A DNA stretch of 64,000 bases from Forficula auricularia. Its lineage: Eukaryota > Arthropoda > Insecta > Dermaptera > Forficulidae. The notes below the pieces were generated by a model. That model did not search any database and had not been told where the DNA came from. It saw only the letters and a program-made list of their open reading frames with translations. Position numbers and translations under genes: made by a program. The stretch is taken from the NCBI GenBank assembly GCA_024734495.1, contig JALMQS010000128.1, positions 19,967,573 through 20,031,572 of the forward strand, in the 5' to 3' direction. Shown piece by piece: positions 1 through 9,788 of the stretch (positions are counted from its first letter, which is position 1; every line of letters starts with the position of its first letter).

Positions 1-991
1 AAAATAAACAAAAAAAGGTGTTATTTTTTGATTCAAGACTTGATATTTTCTCAACATATTTATATTATATCTTTTTATATCGAACCACAAATTCAAGCAA
101 AAAGTGGTATGGAAATTTATAAAATAAATAAATTTTTAATGTACTTACTTATATTAAAATGAATCCAAATTCAAAAATTTAACCTTTCCCAAAATAATAA
201 CTCGATAAAATTTTAATAAGATTTTTGATTTCTAGGAAAATAATTAACTATATAAATTTTGTATAATTCGTGATTTTTATAAAAATAATAAAAAGAAAAA
301 AATTTCAAATACGTATCAATTAATTAGTATATTGATTAATTATTTATTCTTCTGATTCATTTATTATTTAGATTGTAATGCCATGGTAATATTAAGTGAT
401 TTTTTATCATCAAACAATCACATTAATAAATACATATTAAATAATTAAAAACTTATCACTGCAGTTAAAAAATTATTCGTCATCACTTTTGTTCAAGTGG
501 TTTAGTTGAATAAAACTGAAGTGAGAATTTTTTCAATAGAAAATATGCTCTTTTCAAATTTCGGGAATTTTTAGTGAGCGAACAGTTTGAGCTAGAAAGC
601 TGAAACTTGGTAGAAAATTGCAGCTTATCGATAGTGAAAGTCAAGTTTGATTTCAGCTTACTGACTACAATCCGTTAAAAGCTATTTAATTCACTTTTTC
701 TGTTTTTGTTAATTTTTCACCCTTTCTTTTTGAAGCTAAAATGTCCAAAATCTTCTCAGATTTTCGTGATTAAAATATCAAAATTTTAGCACTAGAATGA
801 ACTCTCTCGGTGCATCTGTTCTCAAGTTATCTTAGCTAACGGAATAAAATATTAGCGATAGGATATCATGGGGGATGTCTCAATCACATAATATTTAGTT
901 GTCCAAAATGTAAATTTAGAGATAGATTAGAAAAAGAACTAATTGCTAATAATATACAAAATCCATTAAATTTGGCGCATCTTTTGCCAGA
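1..991. other. AT-rich stretch, no gene seen
   Basis: No open frame here resembles a protein and no tRNA or terminal inverted repeat was recognised. About 540-850 belongs to a diffuse dispersed repeat marked by GCTGAAACTTGGTAGAAAA near 600; related wording recurs near 13.0, 30.0, 59.0 and 63.4 kb. The repeat is too degenerate to bound or classify. Confidence 0.6.
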
Positions 992-1240
992 CGAGAGGAG
1001 AATTTTTATATATTGAAGGAGACAATTAAAGAGTGTGTCTTCTGCTGGAATTATAAATTTTATTTATTTATAACGAGACTATAGTTTCGAGGGCTTTGCT
1101 CTCTTCATCAGTCTATTACAATTGATTCACAGGAATTAAAGAAACTATAGTCTCGTTATAAATAAATAAAATTTATAATTTCAGCAGAAGACTCACTCTT
1201 TCATTGTCTCCTTCAATATATAAAAATTCTGCTACCCTCG
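992..1240. repeat. Foldback element with ~100-bp arms and a hammerhead-like motif
   Basis: Positions 992-1088 and 1141-1240 are near-perfect inverted repeats separated by about 52 bp. Both arms contain TCTTCTGCTG-type sequence, an AT-rich middle and an inner CTATAGTTTC / GAAACTATAG end. The spacer completes a hammerhead-like motif read on the minus strand; the plus-strand arm keeps only the GAAAC half. A degenerate relative lies at about 19215-19660. There is no ORF, so the element is non-autonomous. The class is uncertain: it could be a foldback DNA transposon or an inverted dimer of a ribozyme-bearing retroposon. Confidence 0.75.
1068..1122 (-). ncRNA. Hammerhead-like ribozyme motif, type I shape
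   Basis: On the minus strand CTGATGA (complement of 1105-1111) is followed by one extra A, then a stem II of GAG/CTC plus GC/GC closing an AAA loop with one A-C mismatch. Next comes GAAA (1085-1088) and the palindrome ACTATAGT, which would form a very short stem III, ending at a GTC triplet (complement 1077-1079). Flanking GA/TC and TAA/TTA pairs give a weak stem I. CTGANGA...GAAA...NUH is the established hammerhead core. The extra A before stem II is non-canonical, so activity is uncertain. Confidence 0.5.
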
Positions 1241-1423
1241 GCACAAAAACTTTCAAGTTAATATAAATAATTGATTAGGCTTACCGTAGCAAATAAGATC
1301 AAACTATAGTTAAAAAAGAATTATCAATTTTATATTTCTGATCAGTGTCATAAATGACTATTTATTAGACTCATTGTGATATTTTATTTTACTTGCACCT
1401 TTGATATTTATTTTATTTTTACA

Positions 1424-1677
1424 ATTGAAGGGTTTGCTACAAAAAGGAGGTAGCTCCATCCTATTGATGAGAGATATTAACACTATATTGTGCAAAAAAG
1501 CTTTTGTTTGGTACAAGAAGGATATAGCTCCAATCGTTATTTCCAGCGTTGCTCAACAGATGGAGCTGCCCGTCATTTTGAATTTTGTCGTCGTTTTGAA
1601 TTTTTTAAACATTTTTTTTGGTTTCCCAAAAACTGAAAAAATTGGAGCTACCTCTTTTTTGCAACAAACCCCTCAAT
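1424..1677. mobile_element. Short TIR element (MITE), ~254 bp
   Basis: Terminal inverted repeats of about 34 bp face each other: GGGTTTGCTACAAAAAGGAG at the left and its near-complement ending in AACAAACCCCTCAA at the right. The interior is AT-rich. The open frame crossing it is a by-product of the repeats. A longer relative with similar termini lies at 7920-8588. The superfamily cannot be assigned from the termini alone. Confidence 0.6.
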
Positions 1678-2041
1678 TTCTAATTTATTATTTATTAGTC
1701 GTTAGTTTATTGTTGGATTTATGGTAGTCTGGCTAAAATGTAAATCATTCCAAGGCCATAAAGGAGAGAAAAAAAAATCAAAAATAAAAGTTTTCTAATT
1801 ATGTAGATTGAATAAAAGTATAAGAAAATCAATATGTACAAGTAAATAAACAATTTTGAAAATCAATAATATGGAAGTACTAGTATATTATTTGTTGAAA
1901 GGTTAATGGACCACATCATTCGAACATAATCGTGCCCAGAAAACAAATTAAATATTTATAAATTATAACAAATGACAAAGATGAAGACTAAGCCTTCGAA
2001 ATATTAATCTCTAACAAATGAGATTATATATGTTGCACTGC

Positions 2042-2320
2042 ACCTTTGTGGCAACTAGAATTTATTGATGTTGGTTGAGTTTGGTCCAAAGGTCTAGATC
2101 TAGATCTTCATTTTTGACCATCCGCCTCATTTTGGGTGTTTATTTTCAAAAATTTTTTAAACGAAAATGTCAAAAATTACATACTCTACAACTTAGCTTC
2201 TAATGAAGATGTAATTATTGACATTTTCGTTTAAAAATTTTTTGAAAATAAACACAATAAAGACTTTAGTCCTTTGGACCAATCTCAACCAACATCAGTA
2301 AATTCTAGTTGCCACAAAGG
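2042..2320. repeat. Foldback element, arms ~115-150 bp
   Basis: The left arm starts ACCTTTGTGGCAACTAGAAT and the right arm ends in its complement at 2320. Inner segments around 2146-2170 and 2218-2250 pair through AACGAAAATGTCAA and its complement, with a short central loop near 2190-2207. The left arm carries an extra segment near 2095-2140 absent from the right. No ORF and no hammerhead core was seen. Confidence 0.7.
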
Positions 2321-2493
2321 TTTTCAGTGAAACGCGTTTTAACTAGTAAGAACCCTTTCTTACTAAAAAACCGGTTTTTACTGCAATATATACATGTAAA
2401 TATATATGTATTAGTAATGTAGCTGTTGAAGCTTTTATTTTTCTGATTAATTTGATTAAAATTTGAATTTTTATTTAAATCATACATAATAAA

Positions 2494-2678
2494 TTATAAT
2501 TAATTATTGAACACAAACAAATAATAGAATATCACTACGACGTTTCGATCGACTTATTATGCAATCTCCGGTATAATCGGAGTGGGTGTTCATACTTGAG
2601 AACGATCGCAGATTAAGTCGATCGAAACGTCGTAGCTATATTGTATTATTTGTTCGTGTTCAATAAATAATTAAAATT
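2494..2678. repeat. Inverted repeat with GAAACGTCG ends
   Basis: Arms of about 60 bp (2494-2555 and 2613-2678) both contain TCGATCGAAACGTCGTAG, read on the minus strand in the left arm and on the plus strand in the right. This GAAACGTC block matches the 3' half of the hammerhead-like motifs elsewhere in the window and shows the same outward polarity. No convincing CTGANGA box or stem II lies upstream in either arm, so I do not call a ribozyme. Confidence 0.65.
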
Positions 2679-2733
2679 AATTAAGTGTGATTTAAATATA
2701 AAATCAATTTTTAATAAAAATATATTCATTTAT

Positions 2734-2958
2734 ATCATCATCATCATCAGCCTGTCGATATCGACAATCCACTGCTGAATATAGGCCTCTTCCATCAAAT
2801 GGAAGGGGGTTGGCATTAAGTCACCACGCTTGCCAGACGGATTGGTGACTAGTAATCAGATTATAGCCTTTCAAATATCAATGCAGGGACTCGGACTCGA
2901 ACCCGGGACTCCTGCTTAGAATGCTAGTTTCTTAAGCTCTCGGCTAATCCGATTCCCT
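2734..2958 (-). mobile_element. tRNA-derived SINE
   Basis: Read on the minus strand, the element starts near 2958 with a tRNA-like head. It has a box A-like TTAGCCGAGAG (complement 2937-2947) and an intact box B GGTTCGAGTCC (complement 2893-2903), both RNA polymerase III internal promoter elements. The body ends in a GATGATGATG-type tail at 2734-2750, preceded by AGGCCTATATTCAGCAGTGG (complement about 2768-2787). That tail resembles arthropod, notably lepidopteran, SINE/RTE 3' ends from general knowledge. The head is too diverged to be a functional tRNA. Mobilisation by an RTE-type LINE is inferred. Confidence 0.75.
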
Positions 2959-3739
2959 TATATATAGGTGTATAATTATTTGCATCAAACATAGAACACC
3001 CTCGTGGATTTCTTTTTAAAAATAAGTACTTATGGTCACCATAGGGGTGTAGGATAAAAATAAGATGGCCAATATATTTGATAAGTAAAATATTTGTTTG
3101 TGAAAGTAAAAAGACAAAAGTTCGTGTGATGTGTTCCAAAAACAAAATCAAATTTTATCGGAAACAGTAAAAGAAAGGGGAGAGAGTGTTTACCTATAAG
3201 AGGATTTAGCTGCGATGATGGCTTTCAACTTCCCTTTAAGAGAGAGATAAAAGGATAAAAAAATTTAAGATAAGTGTAGAAGGATTTATTTTATTTTATT
3301 TTTTTTTCTTAACATTCTTTCAATTTAAGTATGTGATATTTGTTATATATTTTCTACTTTTTTCAAATTTACTAATGTTTTGTTCACTAACCACCTAGCA
3401 AGTTGTATGGGTTCGTTTTAAAAGCTTTCCATCTGTCCGAAAAACATCCACCCACAACATATCCATTCATCCATTCTTTATTTATTCGATATCTCCTTTT
3501 AGATTTAATTCTCAATAAAACGAAAGTTGAAATTGAATTATTTATTTTTCTTTTACTAAAAAATATTTTCCAACTAAAATTTGTAATCAAATATCGTTTA
3601 AAGAATCGTCTCAATTCAAAATCTCCCTTTAGATTTCATTATAAAATAGAAATAAAAGTGAAAATTGTTTTTATTCAATTTGATATATAACTAGTCCCCA
3701 GTAGAAGCGAGGTACATTTCAGCTCATTAGTTAAACAGT
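2959..3739. other. AT-rich stretch, no gene seen
   Basis: Overlapping short open frames on both strands (about 2924-3690) have low-complexity translations with no recognisable domain. No terminal repeats or RNA gene were found. Confidence 0.55.
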
Positions 3740-3905
3740 TACTTCTTGTATCTCCAGAAGATAGGTTGATAACCCGAAATATATATCGAAATAAAACTCA
3801 TAAAATTCATTTGTTTTATTTATGCGAAACCTACCTAGTATTTTAATTCATTCTTATTTAAAACGTTTCGCCTAGAACACCAAGTTCCTTAACAATGCAA
3901 AAAAA
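3740..3905 (+). repeat. Single-arm copy of the GAAATATATCG family, decayed hammerhead-like motif
   Basis: The plus strand carries CAGAAGA, a strong GGTT/AACC hairpin and then GAAATATATATCG. Downstream is a tail containing GCGAAACCTACC. The same order is seen in the foldback at 52480-52950, and the tail recurs at 39738-39904. The CTGANGA box is altered at its second base (T to A), which would be expected to abolish cleavage. No inverted partner lies nearby, so this is a single-unit member of a family that also exists as head-to-head dimers. Confidence 0.55.
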
Positions 3906-3960
3906 TCATCCAAATCGGTCCACATGGTAAAGAGAAATAAATAAATAACACGTCCTTCAT

Positions 3961-5231
3961 CACTTAGAAAACAATAAATTAATTCACGATAGGCAATATG
4001 GATTCAGACAAAATCGTTCCACAAGCGACATCTTAACCTATGTCACCCACACCTGGAACAATACTCTAGAGGCCGGAAAAGAAACCTTCGCTGTAGCCCT
4101 TGATATCTCCAAAGCTTTTGACCAGGTTTGGCACAAAAATCTTCTTGCCAAACTGCCAGCCTTCGGATTCACACCAACTCTTCGCAAATGGATAGAAAGC
4201 TTTCTGACAAACCGAAGTATAAAAGTTGTGGTGGATGGAACATCATCTGAATCGTTCTCCACAAACTCTGGTGTTCCCCAAGGCTCCGTAATCTCCTCCA
4301 CACTTTTCCTAATGTATATAAACGACCTTTTCGATCAAACGGCAAACCCCACTCATTGTTACGCCGACGATAGCACTCTACACGGTAAACCCTCACTCCC
4401 GAACAATCGAATCAATGTTACCTCCTCAATTACTCTCGACCTAGACAAACTGAATAAATGGGGCTCACAAAATTTAGTTAACTTCAATTCAAACAAGACT
4501 CAATGTTGTCTAATTTCTAGGCGCGAAAATAAAGATTTCCCTGATATTCTCTTCGATTCGAATACCCTAAAATGTGTGACAGCCTATCCATGCTGGGCGT
4601 CTCTGTCGCATCTGACCTGTCTTGGAATGAACACATCTCCTCTGTGGCGAAATCTGCAGCAAGGAAGATTGGCTTCTTATTCAGGTCCAAGCGATTTTAC
4701 AAACCCCCACAACTTCTCACCATCTACAAGGCCCAAATCCGCCCCTGTCTCGAATACGGCTCTCATCTGTGGAGAGGGGCCTCAAAATACTCTCTTGCTA
4801 CCCTGGATGCAATTCAGAAACGAGCCGTCAGGCTAATTGACGATTCTACCCTCACCGACTCCCTCGACTCGCTGGCTCATCGAAGAGATGTCTCTGCCCT
4901 TTCCCTTTTCTATAGATACTATCACGGCAGGTGCTCTGATGAGATAAAATCAATAATTCCCCCCAAAGCATGCTTTGCACGTAGCACGCGTTTTGCCGAC
5001 TCCCAACACTCTTTCGCGGTTAAATTAGAAAAGTGCCGGACCACTTCATTCGCCAATACATATATCCCCATGACTTCAAGGAACTGGAACTCTCTTCCAG
5101 CCTCTATCTTTCCCAGCACCTATAATCTTCAAACCTTCAAAACCGGAGTGCATAGACACCTACGTCTACACCTCTCACTTAATCAACTTTCTCTTCTCTT
5201 CGGTAATGCAAGGGTCTTTCGAGATCCATAG
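3961..5231 (+). pseudogene. Reverse transcriptase of a CR1/Jockey-type LINE, 5'-truncated and frameshifted
   Basis: An open frame runs from about 3961 without a stop to a frameshift near 4570. It encodes the second half of a non-LTR reverse transcriptase. Visible motifs are QYGFRQNRST, the motif A-like LDISKAFD (4099-4122), SGVPQGSVIS (4267-4296) and the catalytic YADD (4360-4371). One base is missing near 4570 relative to the sister copy at 55908-56860, so the C-terminal part continues in another frame from 4572 to the stop at 5229-5231. That part includes the thumb/connection-like segment and the SRNWNSLPASIFPSTYNLQ motif common in these LINEs. The endonuclease domain is absent. The copy cannot make a complete enzyme. 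Confidence 0.9.
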
Positions 5232-5297
5232 GGGCTGCATCTTTACTGGTGCACCCCTTCTTGCATTCGATTGCATTAAAAAAAAAAAAAAAAAAAA
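3961..5297 (+). mobile_element. 5'-truncated LINE copy with poly(A)
   Basis: After the stop a 45-bp 3' UTR (CTGCATCTTTACTGGTGCAC and following) ends in GCATT plus about 19 A residues at 5279-5297. The same 3' end occurs in reverse at 55908-55970 and again at 56861-56960. 5' truncation with a 3' poly(A) is the expected product of target-primed reverse transcription. I could not identify a target-site duplication; the poly(A) runs directly into another repeat. Confidence 0.85.
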
Positions 5298-5480
5298 TTT
5301 TTTGCAACGAAATTTTCTCTGGTAGAAATTTTAATTAAATGTAATGGAAGGCAACCTTTGAAAAGGTTTGAAAGGAAAGGAGGAAGGATTCCAATAAATT
5401 ACACCTTATTTGATATGTGTTAATTTTTTCTTTCCTCACTACACCTGGGCTGCCTTCCATTAAATTCAATTTTAATAAAT
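5298..5480. repeat. Internally deleted copy of the GAAACGTCGG foldback family
   Basis: The left boundary TTGCAACGAAATTTTCTCTG and the right tail ending TGGGCTGCCTTCCATTA match the ends of the foldbacks at 25268-25635 and 42780-43265. The central palindrome, including both hammerhead-like cores, is gone; the sequence jumps from the left outer arm into GGTTTGAAAGG of the right arm at about 5365. It directly abuts the LINE poly(A). Confidence 0.65.
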
Positions 5481-6039
5481 AAATTTTCCCCTGATAATGA
5501 AAAATATAAAATATAGGGCTTTTAGAGATGTGAAAGGGTTGGGATGGGATAGAGTCGCGTGGAGCCGGATGTTTGCGTCAAACCAGTCTTGGGACTGTAT
5601 TCTCCATGATGGTGATTGAAATAAAATAAACGAAATATATTACCTACTAGAAATATAAAATTCAATTTTAATGACATAATCTGTTAATCATAATAAGGAT
5701 AGTTACATATTTCGAGACGTGATTATTGATAATACTGTGACTTTAATTTTTCTAACTTTCTTTAGAAATTTAAAACTTTTAATTTAATGAAGATTTTTAT
5801 AATAATATTGATGCAAGAAGAGGTTTTCTTTAAAATTAAATTCTATGCTAATGAAATTAATATGGATTTAATAAAACAAAGAGCTTAAATAGACAATGCA
5901 AATTTTACTTACCCTTCATTTGTATGCTTATGCTTCTTCTGCAGATTTCAGAAGATCGCTTCTGAAAAAAAAACAATATTATTAATATATTTAAATATTT
6001 TGAATTTTTGGCGAATAATCTTATTATATTAAACGAGCA

Positions 6040-6044
<5 letters not shown>
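5481..6044. other. AT-rich stretch, nothing recognised
   Basis: No supported ORF, RNA gene or terminal repeat was found. A purine-rich patch near 5520-5600 is the least AT-rich part and has no recognisable identity. Confidence 0.5.
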
Positions 6045-6070
<26 letters not shown>

Positions 6071-6072
6071 GT
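6045..6072. repeat. (AT)n microsatellite
   Basis: An uninterrupted AT dinucleotide tract immediately precedes the inverted-repeat complex that starts at 6070. Confidence 0.9.
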
Positions 6073-6796
6073 TAACATTTAAATGAAAAGCGAAAGTTAA
6101 AACTTTTATCCGGTCACTGCCCTATTTTGGTGCACTTGGGACCAGACTCGTTTTGATAGTGAACCAAGAGTTGAAAAAAAGATACAGGACCCAGCCGGGT
6201 ATGATCCGACATCTTCTGCGTTAAGCCCGCAAATGCCTTCTCCATTTAGACCATGGATCCCCTGACTAGATCCTATAATCAAATCTTATATATATTCAAC
6301 TCTCTAGTTCAATCGCGTTTTTCTTCTATTTTCCTAATAGTATGGTTGTTATAAATTTACTACAATTCTCATCTGTCTGATTCTTTGGGGAATCGAAACA
6401 GATGAATTTTGTTCAGTTTTTCAATAATAAATTTTATTTAGAATGTTTATATGTTAACATTTAAATGAAAAGCGAAAGTTAAAACTTTTATCCGGTCACT
6501 GCCCTATTTTGGTGCACTTGGGGCTTAACGCAGAAGATGTCGGATCATACCCGGCTGGGTCCTGTATCTTTTTTTTCAACTCTTGGTTCACTATCAAAAC
6601 GAGTCTGGTCCCAAGTGCACCAAAATAGGGCAGTGACCGGATAAAAGTTTTAACTTTCGCTTTTCATTTAAATGTTAACATATAAACATTCTAAATAAAA
6701 TTTATTATTGAAAAACTGAACAAAATTCATCTGTTTCGATTCCCCAAAGAATCAGACAGATGAGAATTGTAGTAAATTTATAACAACCATACTATA
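6070..6796. repeat. Complex palindrome: three copies of one block plus a second inverted pair
   Basis: Block A (6070-6230, plus) recurs inverted at about 6522-6690 (C), and its first ~73 bp recur directly at 6449-6522 (B). A second sequence, 6338-6447, is inverted at 6681-6796. The region therefore has a palindrome centred near 6565 (6338-6522 against 6611-6796) with block A lying outside it. Copies are nearly identical, so the rearrangement is recent. Both copies of the long block contain a tRNA-like segment. No ORF is present. Confidence 0.75.
6188..6260 (-). other. tRNA-like sequence, Lys-like, inside the palindrome
   Basis: On the minus strand a box A-like TGGTCTAAATGG is followed by an anticodon-like hairpin TGCG-GGCTTAA-CGCA that would present CTT. 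A T-arm-like hairpin follows, GTCGG-ATCATAC-CCGGC, with the usual 5-bp stem and 7-base loop. The T loop lacks the TTCGA consensus and the acceptor stem is not convincing, so this is a tRNA-derived SINE head or pseudo-tRNA. The core recurs on the plus strand near 6522-6575 within the inverted copy. Confidence 0.45.
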
Positions 6797-7919
6797 CATA
6801 TTATTATATTCTTCTATAAATAAACTTTTTTTTTTAATTTTCTAAATTTTCATTCAATAAAGGGATAATTTTTCCCGAAACTCTGAATTATTTAAAATGT
6901 TTTTGATGTTTTTATACAGGATTTTATTTATTTTATTTCATAAAGATTAAACAAATCGACCAAGAGTTCTTTAAAGTAGTTTTAGAATCTATAATATAAG
7001 TTCATAGTGAAAGTTCAGTTTACTTATGTCAAAATCTTGGCATGCTCAAATTACCTCTTTCCAAAGGCAGGGTTTGTTCTGAAAGGAGTGACTCTAAAGA
7101 TTCTTGGTGCTGTTGGAATTTTTACAGCCTTCCCAATCTCAGTCGTGTAGACTGTTGAGGACATTCCTTTGGAATTTAATATGAAGACCTAGTGGGAAAT
7201 GCGACCTGCGATCTTCACAACGTTTAAACTCCTTAAGAGTATATGATAGCCAATATTTGGTGAAATTGTCCAATAAAATAGAGAAACTCGTTTAGAAATA
7301 CTGATTTTTTATCAATTCCTAATTGAAAAGCTTTTTCGTTTCAAGACAAAATAAAATAATAATAATAATAAAAAGGCGAGGATCAATGCTGCTGAAATAA
7401 TGAAACTCTTGAGGCTAATTAGCAGACTGCTTGTTTTCTTCTCGACCAGCAAAGAAACAAATGAAGATATATTAGACCGCAGGTTGATATGCCCAACATA
7501 AAGTTTCACCCGAAACTCTCCAACTTAATTCAATTTATTATTCTTTAGATTAAATGTTATTTTTTAATTTGAAAAGAAGTAATATTTATTGCAGTGGTCT
7601 TTATTAAAATTTATAAAGAAGACGAGACGACAGTAGCTAAGAAGGCGTTTAACCACCAAGCGCGTTGGCTATTAAAAACAAATTTTAGAATTCGATGATT
7701 ATTATTCGGCCGATCATTGAAAAATATTTTTCTTTTGGTATAGCGTTCGTTTTAATATTACACGTTCATCTCTCAATTGTAGTATACATTTGAAAAATTA
7801 ATTCAAAGAATAAATTTGTATTTCATAAAGATTATATATGACAAAAAATCCAATTTAACTAACCATTGTTTTTCACTTACATCGTTCTGATAAAAAACCA
7901 AAGCAATAGAAAAAAAAGA
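6797..7919. other. AT-rich stretch, nothing recognised
   Basis: Short open frames on the minus strand (7312-7509, 7803-7991) have no domain or compositional support. No RNA gene or clear repeat boundary was found. Confidence 0.5.
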
Positions 7920-8588
7920 AGGGTCTGATGTTGCAAAAAGGAGGCAACTCCAATTTTTTAAGTTTTCCGAAAACCGTAAAAAAGGTTTCAAAATTCTAAG
8001 TTGTGCTTGAATATTCTTTTTGATTAATTTTCCTAATTGTTCTTAATATTAGGACATTATTTAAACTCAAAAATATATCTTTCAAATGATAGGGTACGGT
8101 TGGCATTCAAAATCCCGAATGTCAAAATCCCAACAGACGTTATTTTAATATTTTATTAATTTTTTTAATATTTACAAAAAATATAGGTAAATACAGTATT
8201 TATATATGACAAGATTAACCTAATTAACACACAAGTATATAATTGTAATATCATAGGGCACATTTGGGATTGTTGGTGCTACTTCTTTCTTGCCACAAAA
8301 TGGATGTTCTATCTACTTCTAGAGAAAAAAGTTGGCAAAAAAATATAATCTACTATAATAATATTTTATTTAAAGAAAACTTCAGTTGAAGTACAGCATG
8401 TATTTTGGCTTTAGAAACAAAAAATTATATTTTTCAATCGTCACATTCCCACTCTGTAAAGTCTGACACACGAGCCGTATTGAGCGGAGTTACAAACGAA
8501 AGAGTTTTTGTTCTGTTTTCATAAAATATTACATTCAAATTCAAACTCCCCCCAAAGGGTTAACTCCGTTTTACAACAAACCCTTTAA
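7920..8588. mobile_element. Longer relative of the GGGTTTG MITE
   Basis: The left end contains TTGCAAAAAGGAGGCAACTCC. The right end contains GGGTTAACTCCG followed by TTTTACAACAAACCCTT, which resembles the complement of the left. The termini match the family at 1424-1677, but this copy is about 670 bp and more diverged. A similar internal block lies near 8259-8300. Boundaries are approximate. Confidence 0.4.
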
Positions 8589-8655
8589 TTATTAATAAAA
8601 ATAATTCACTAAAAAATTCAATTTTTTGCCAAATCACAAGGTAAATCAAGATAGT
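8589..8655. repeat. Left member of a direct repeat flanking the Helitron-like element
   Basis: TTATTAATAAAAATAATTCA through ATCAAGATAG is matched, with small gaps, by 9728-9788. The two copies bracket the Helitron-like element. Confidence 0.6.
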
Positions 8656-8672
8656 TTTAAACCTTTCAATTT

Positions 8673-9727
8673 TCTATATATATAAAATTAAGGTTTTGTC
8701 TGTACATTGCTCCAAATCACGCCAAATTTTGGTTGCACACGTTTCAAACAAAGTTATGAACAAAAACACTCTCAACAAAATTCCTGTATGTCTGTCTGTA
8801 TGTTTCCGTGGTTTCCGCGAAAAGTTGCTCACGATTCACGTAAAAACTGCTGAAGGGATTATTATGAAATTTCATATTCGGATCAGATGTCTTCTAACTT
8901 ACGTTTATAGCTATATAACGTTTTGATATTTTGACCCCAAAAGGGGCTTTGGTGGGCGCACGAATGAAAATTAACAAATAACTCCTAAACTATTAACTCT
9001 ACGGGAAATTTTATTATGAGCAAAGTTGTAGGGGATGTGATTTCTGACAACTTTTGTTTAGAAAAATTCCCCCAAAAAATTACCCAAAAAGAGGGGGAGG
9101 GTCAAAATATGAAAATTCTTACCCTTAGAACCAATTTAACCAAATTTTGTATATATATTCTGTGGGTCACTAGAACTCTTGAAATGAAAAAACTGGGTGC
9201 GGGGGAGAAGTGATGTGCGGGGGTGAGGTGGAATAGAGTAGGGGGTGCGGGGGTGGTTCAGGGTGAAGTCAGGGGTAGCGAGGGCGGAGCCCAGGAGGCT
9301 AGGCGGGGTTGGGGTGCAGGGTAGAGTAGAGGGTTCAGGTGAGGGTCCAGAGGCGTGGTGGGGTGGGGCGGGGGTTGAGGGCTCGGGGTGGGGTCCAGGG
9401 TGGATGGGTGCGGGGGGCAGGTGAGGGTTCAGAGGCGTGGTGGGGTGGGGGCGGTGGTTGGGAACGGCTGCATGGTGCGGGGTTGGGAATGGGATGGGGG
9501 GTTCGTGGGTTGGGGGTGCAGGGGGCGTGCCCCCTGGCACAGTAAGAGGGCCGCCGAAGGCCGAAGGGGGGGCTGAGGGTTCAGAGGCGTGGTGGGGTGG
9601 GGGCGTGTGGTTGGGAACGGCTGCATGGTGCGGGGGTTGGGAATGGGATGGGGGGTTCGTGGGTTGGGGTACAGGGGGCGTGCCCCTGGATAGCAAGAAG
9701 GCCGCCGAAGGCGGGCCTTGAAGCTAG
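8673..9727 (+). mobile_element. Non-autonomous Helitron-like element
   Basis: The 5' end TCTATATATATAAAATTAAG has the expected TC start and AT-rich beginning common in animal Helitrons. The 3' end is a GC-rich hairpin, GGCCGCC-GAA-GGCGGGCC (9700-9717, one bulged G), six bases before CTAG (9724-9727), and the next base is T. A hairpin plus CTRR terminus is the established Helitron signature. The base before TC is T rather than the usual A. No Rep/helicase ORF is present. A second 3' end of the same family lies at 32180-32198 and a fragment near 32618-32630. Confidence 0.75.
9190..9717 (+). repeat. Extremely G-rich internally repeated segment of the Helitron
   Basis: The plus strand is dominated by GGGG runs and GTGGGG units in an otherwise AT-rich window. 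A ~152-bp unit containing GGGAACGGCTGCATGGTGCG and the terminal GCCGCCGAAGGC hairpin occurs at about 9421-9566 and 9573-9717, with a partial earlier copy from about 9338. The 3'-terminal module is thus tandemly duplicated. Long proline-rich open frames on the minus strand are by-products of the G runs. Confidence 0.8.
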
Positions 9728-9788
9728 TTATTAATAAAAACAACTTAGTAAAAAATTTAAAAGGTCATCACAAGGTGTATCAAGATAG
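9728..9788. repeat. Right member of the direct repeat flanking the Helitron-like element
   Basis: It starts immediately after the CTAG terminus with TTATTAATAAAAA and ends with ATCAAGATAG, matching 8589-8655 at roughly 80% by eye. Confidence 0.6.

Noticed and set aside
2540..2650. GATCGAAACGTCGTAG in an inverted repeat as a ribozyme
   Set aside because: Only the 3' half of the motif is present; no CTGANGA box with a matching stem II could be found.
9136..9743. Long proline-rich open frames on the minus strand and Gly/Trp-rich ones on the plus strand
   Set aside because: They arise from the G-rich Helitron repeat, are open in several frames at once and lack any domain.
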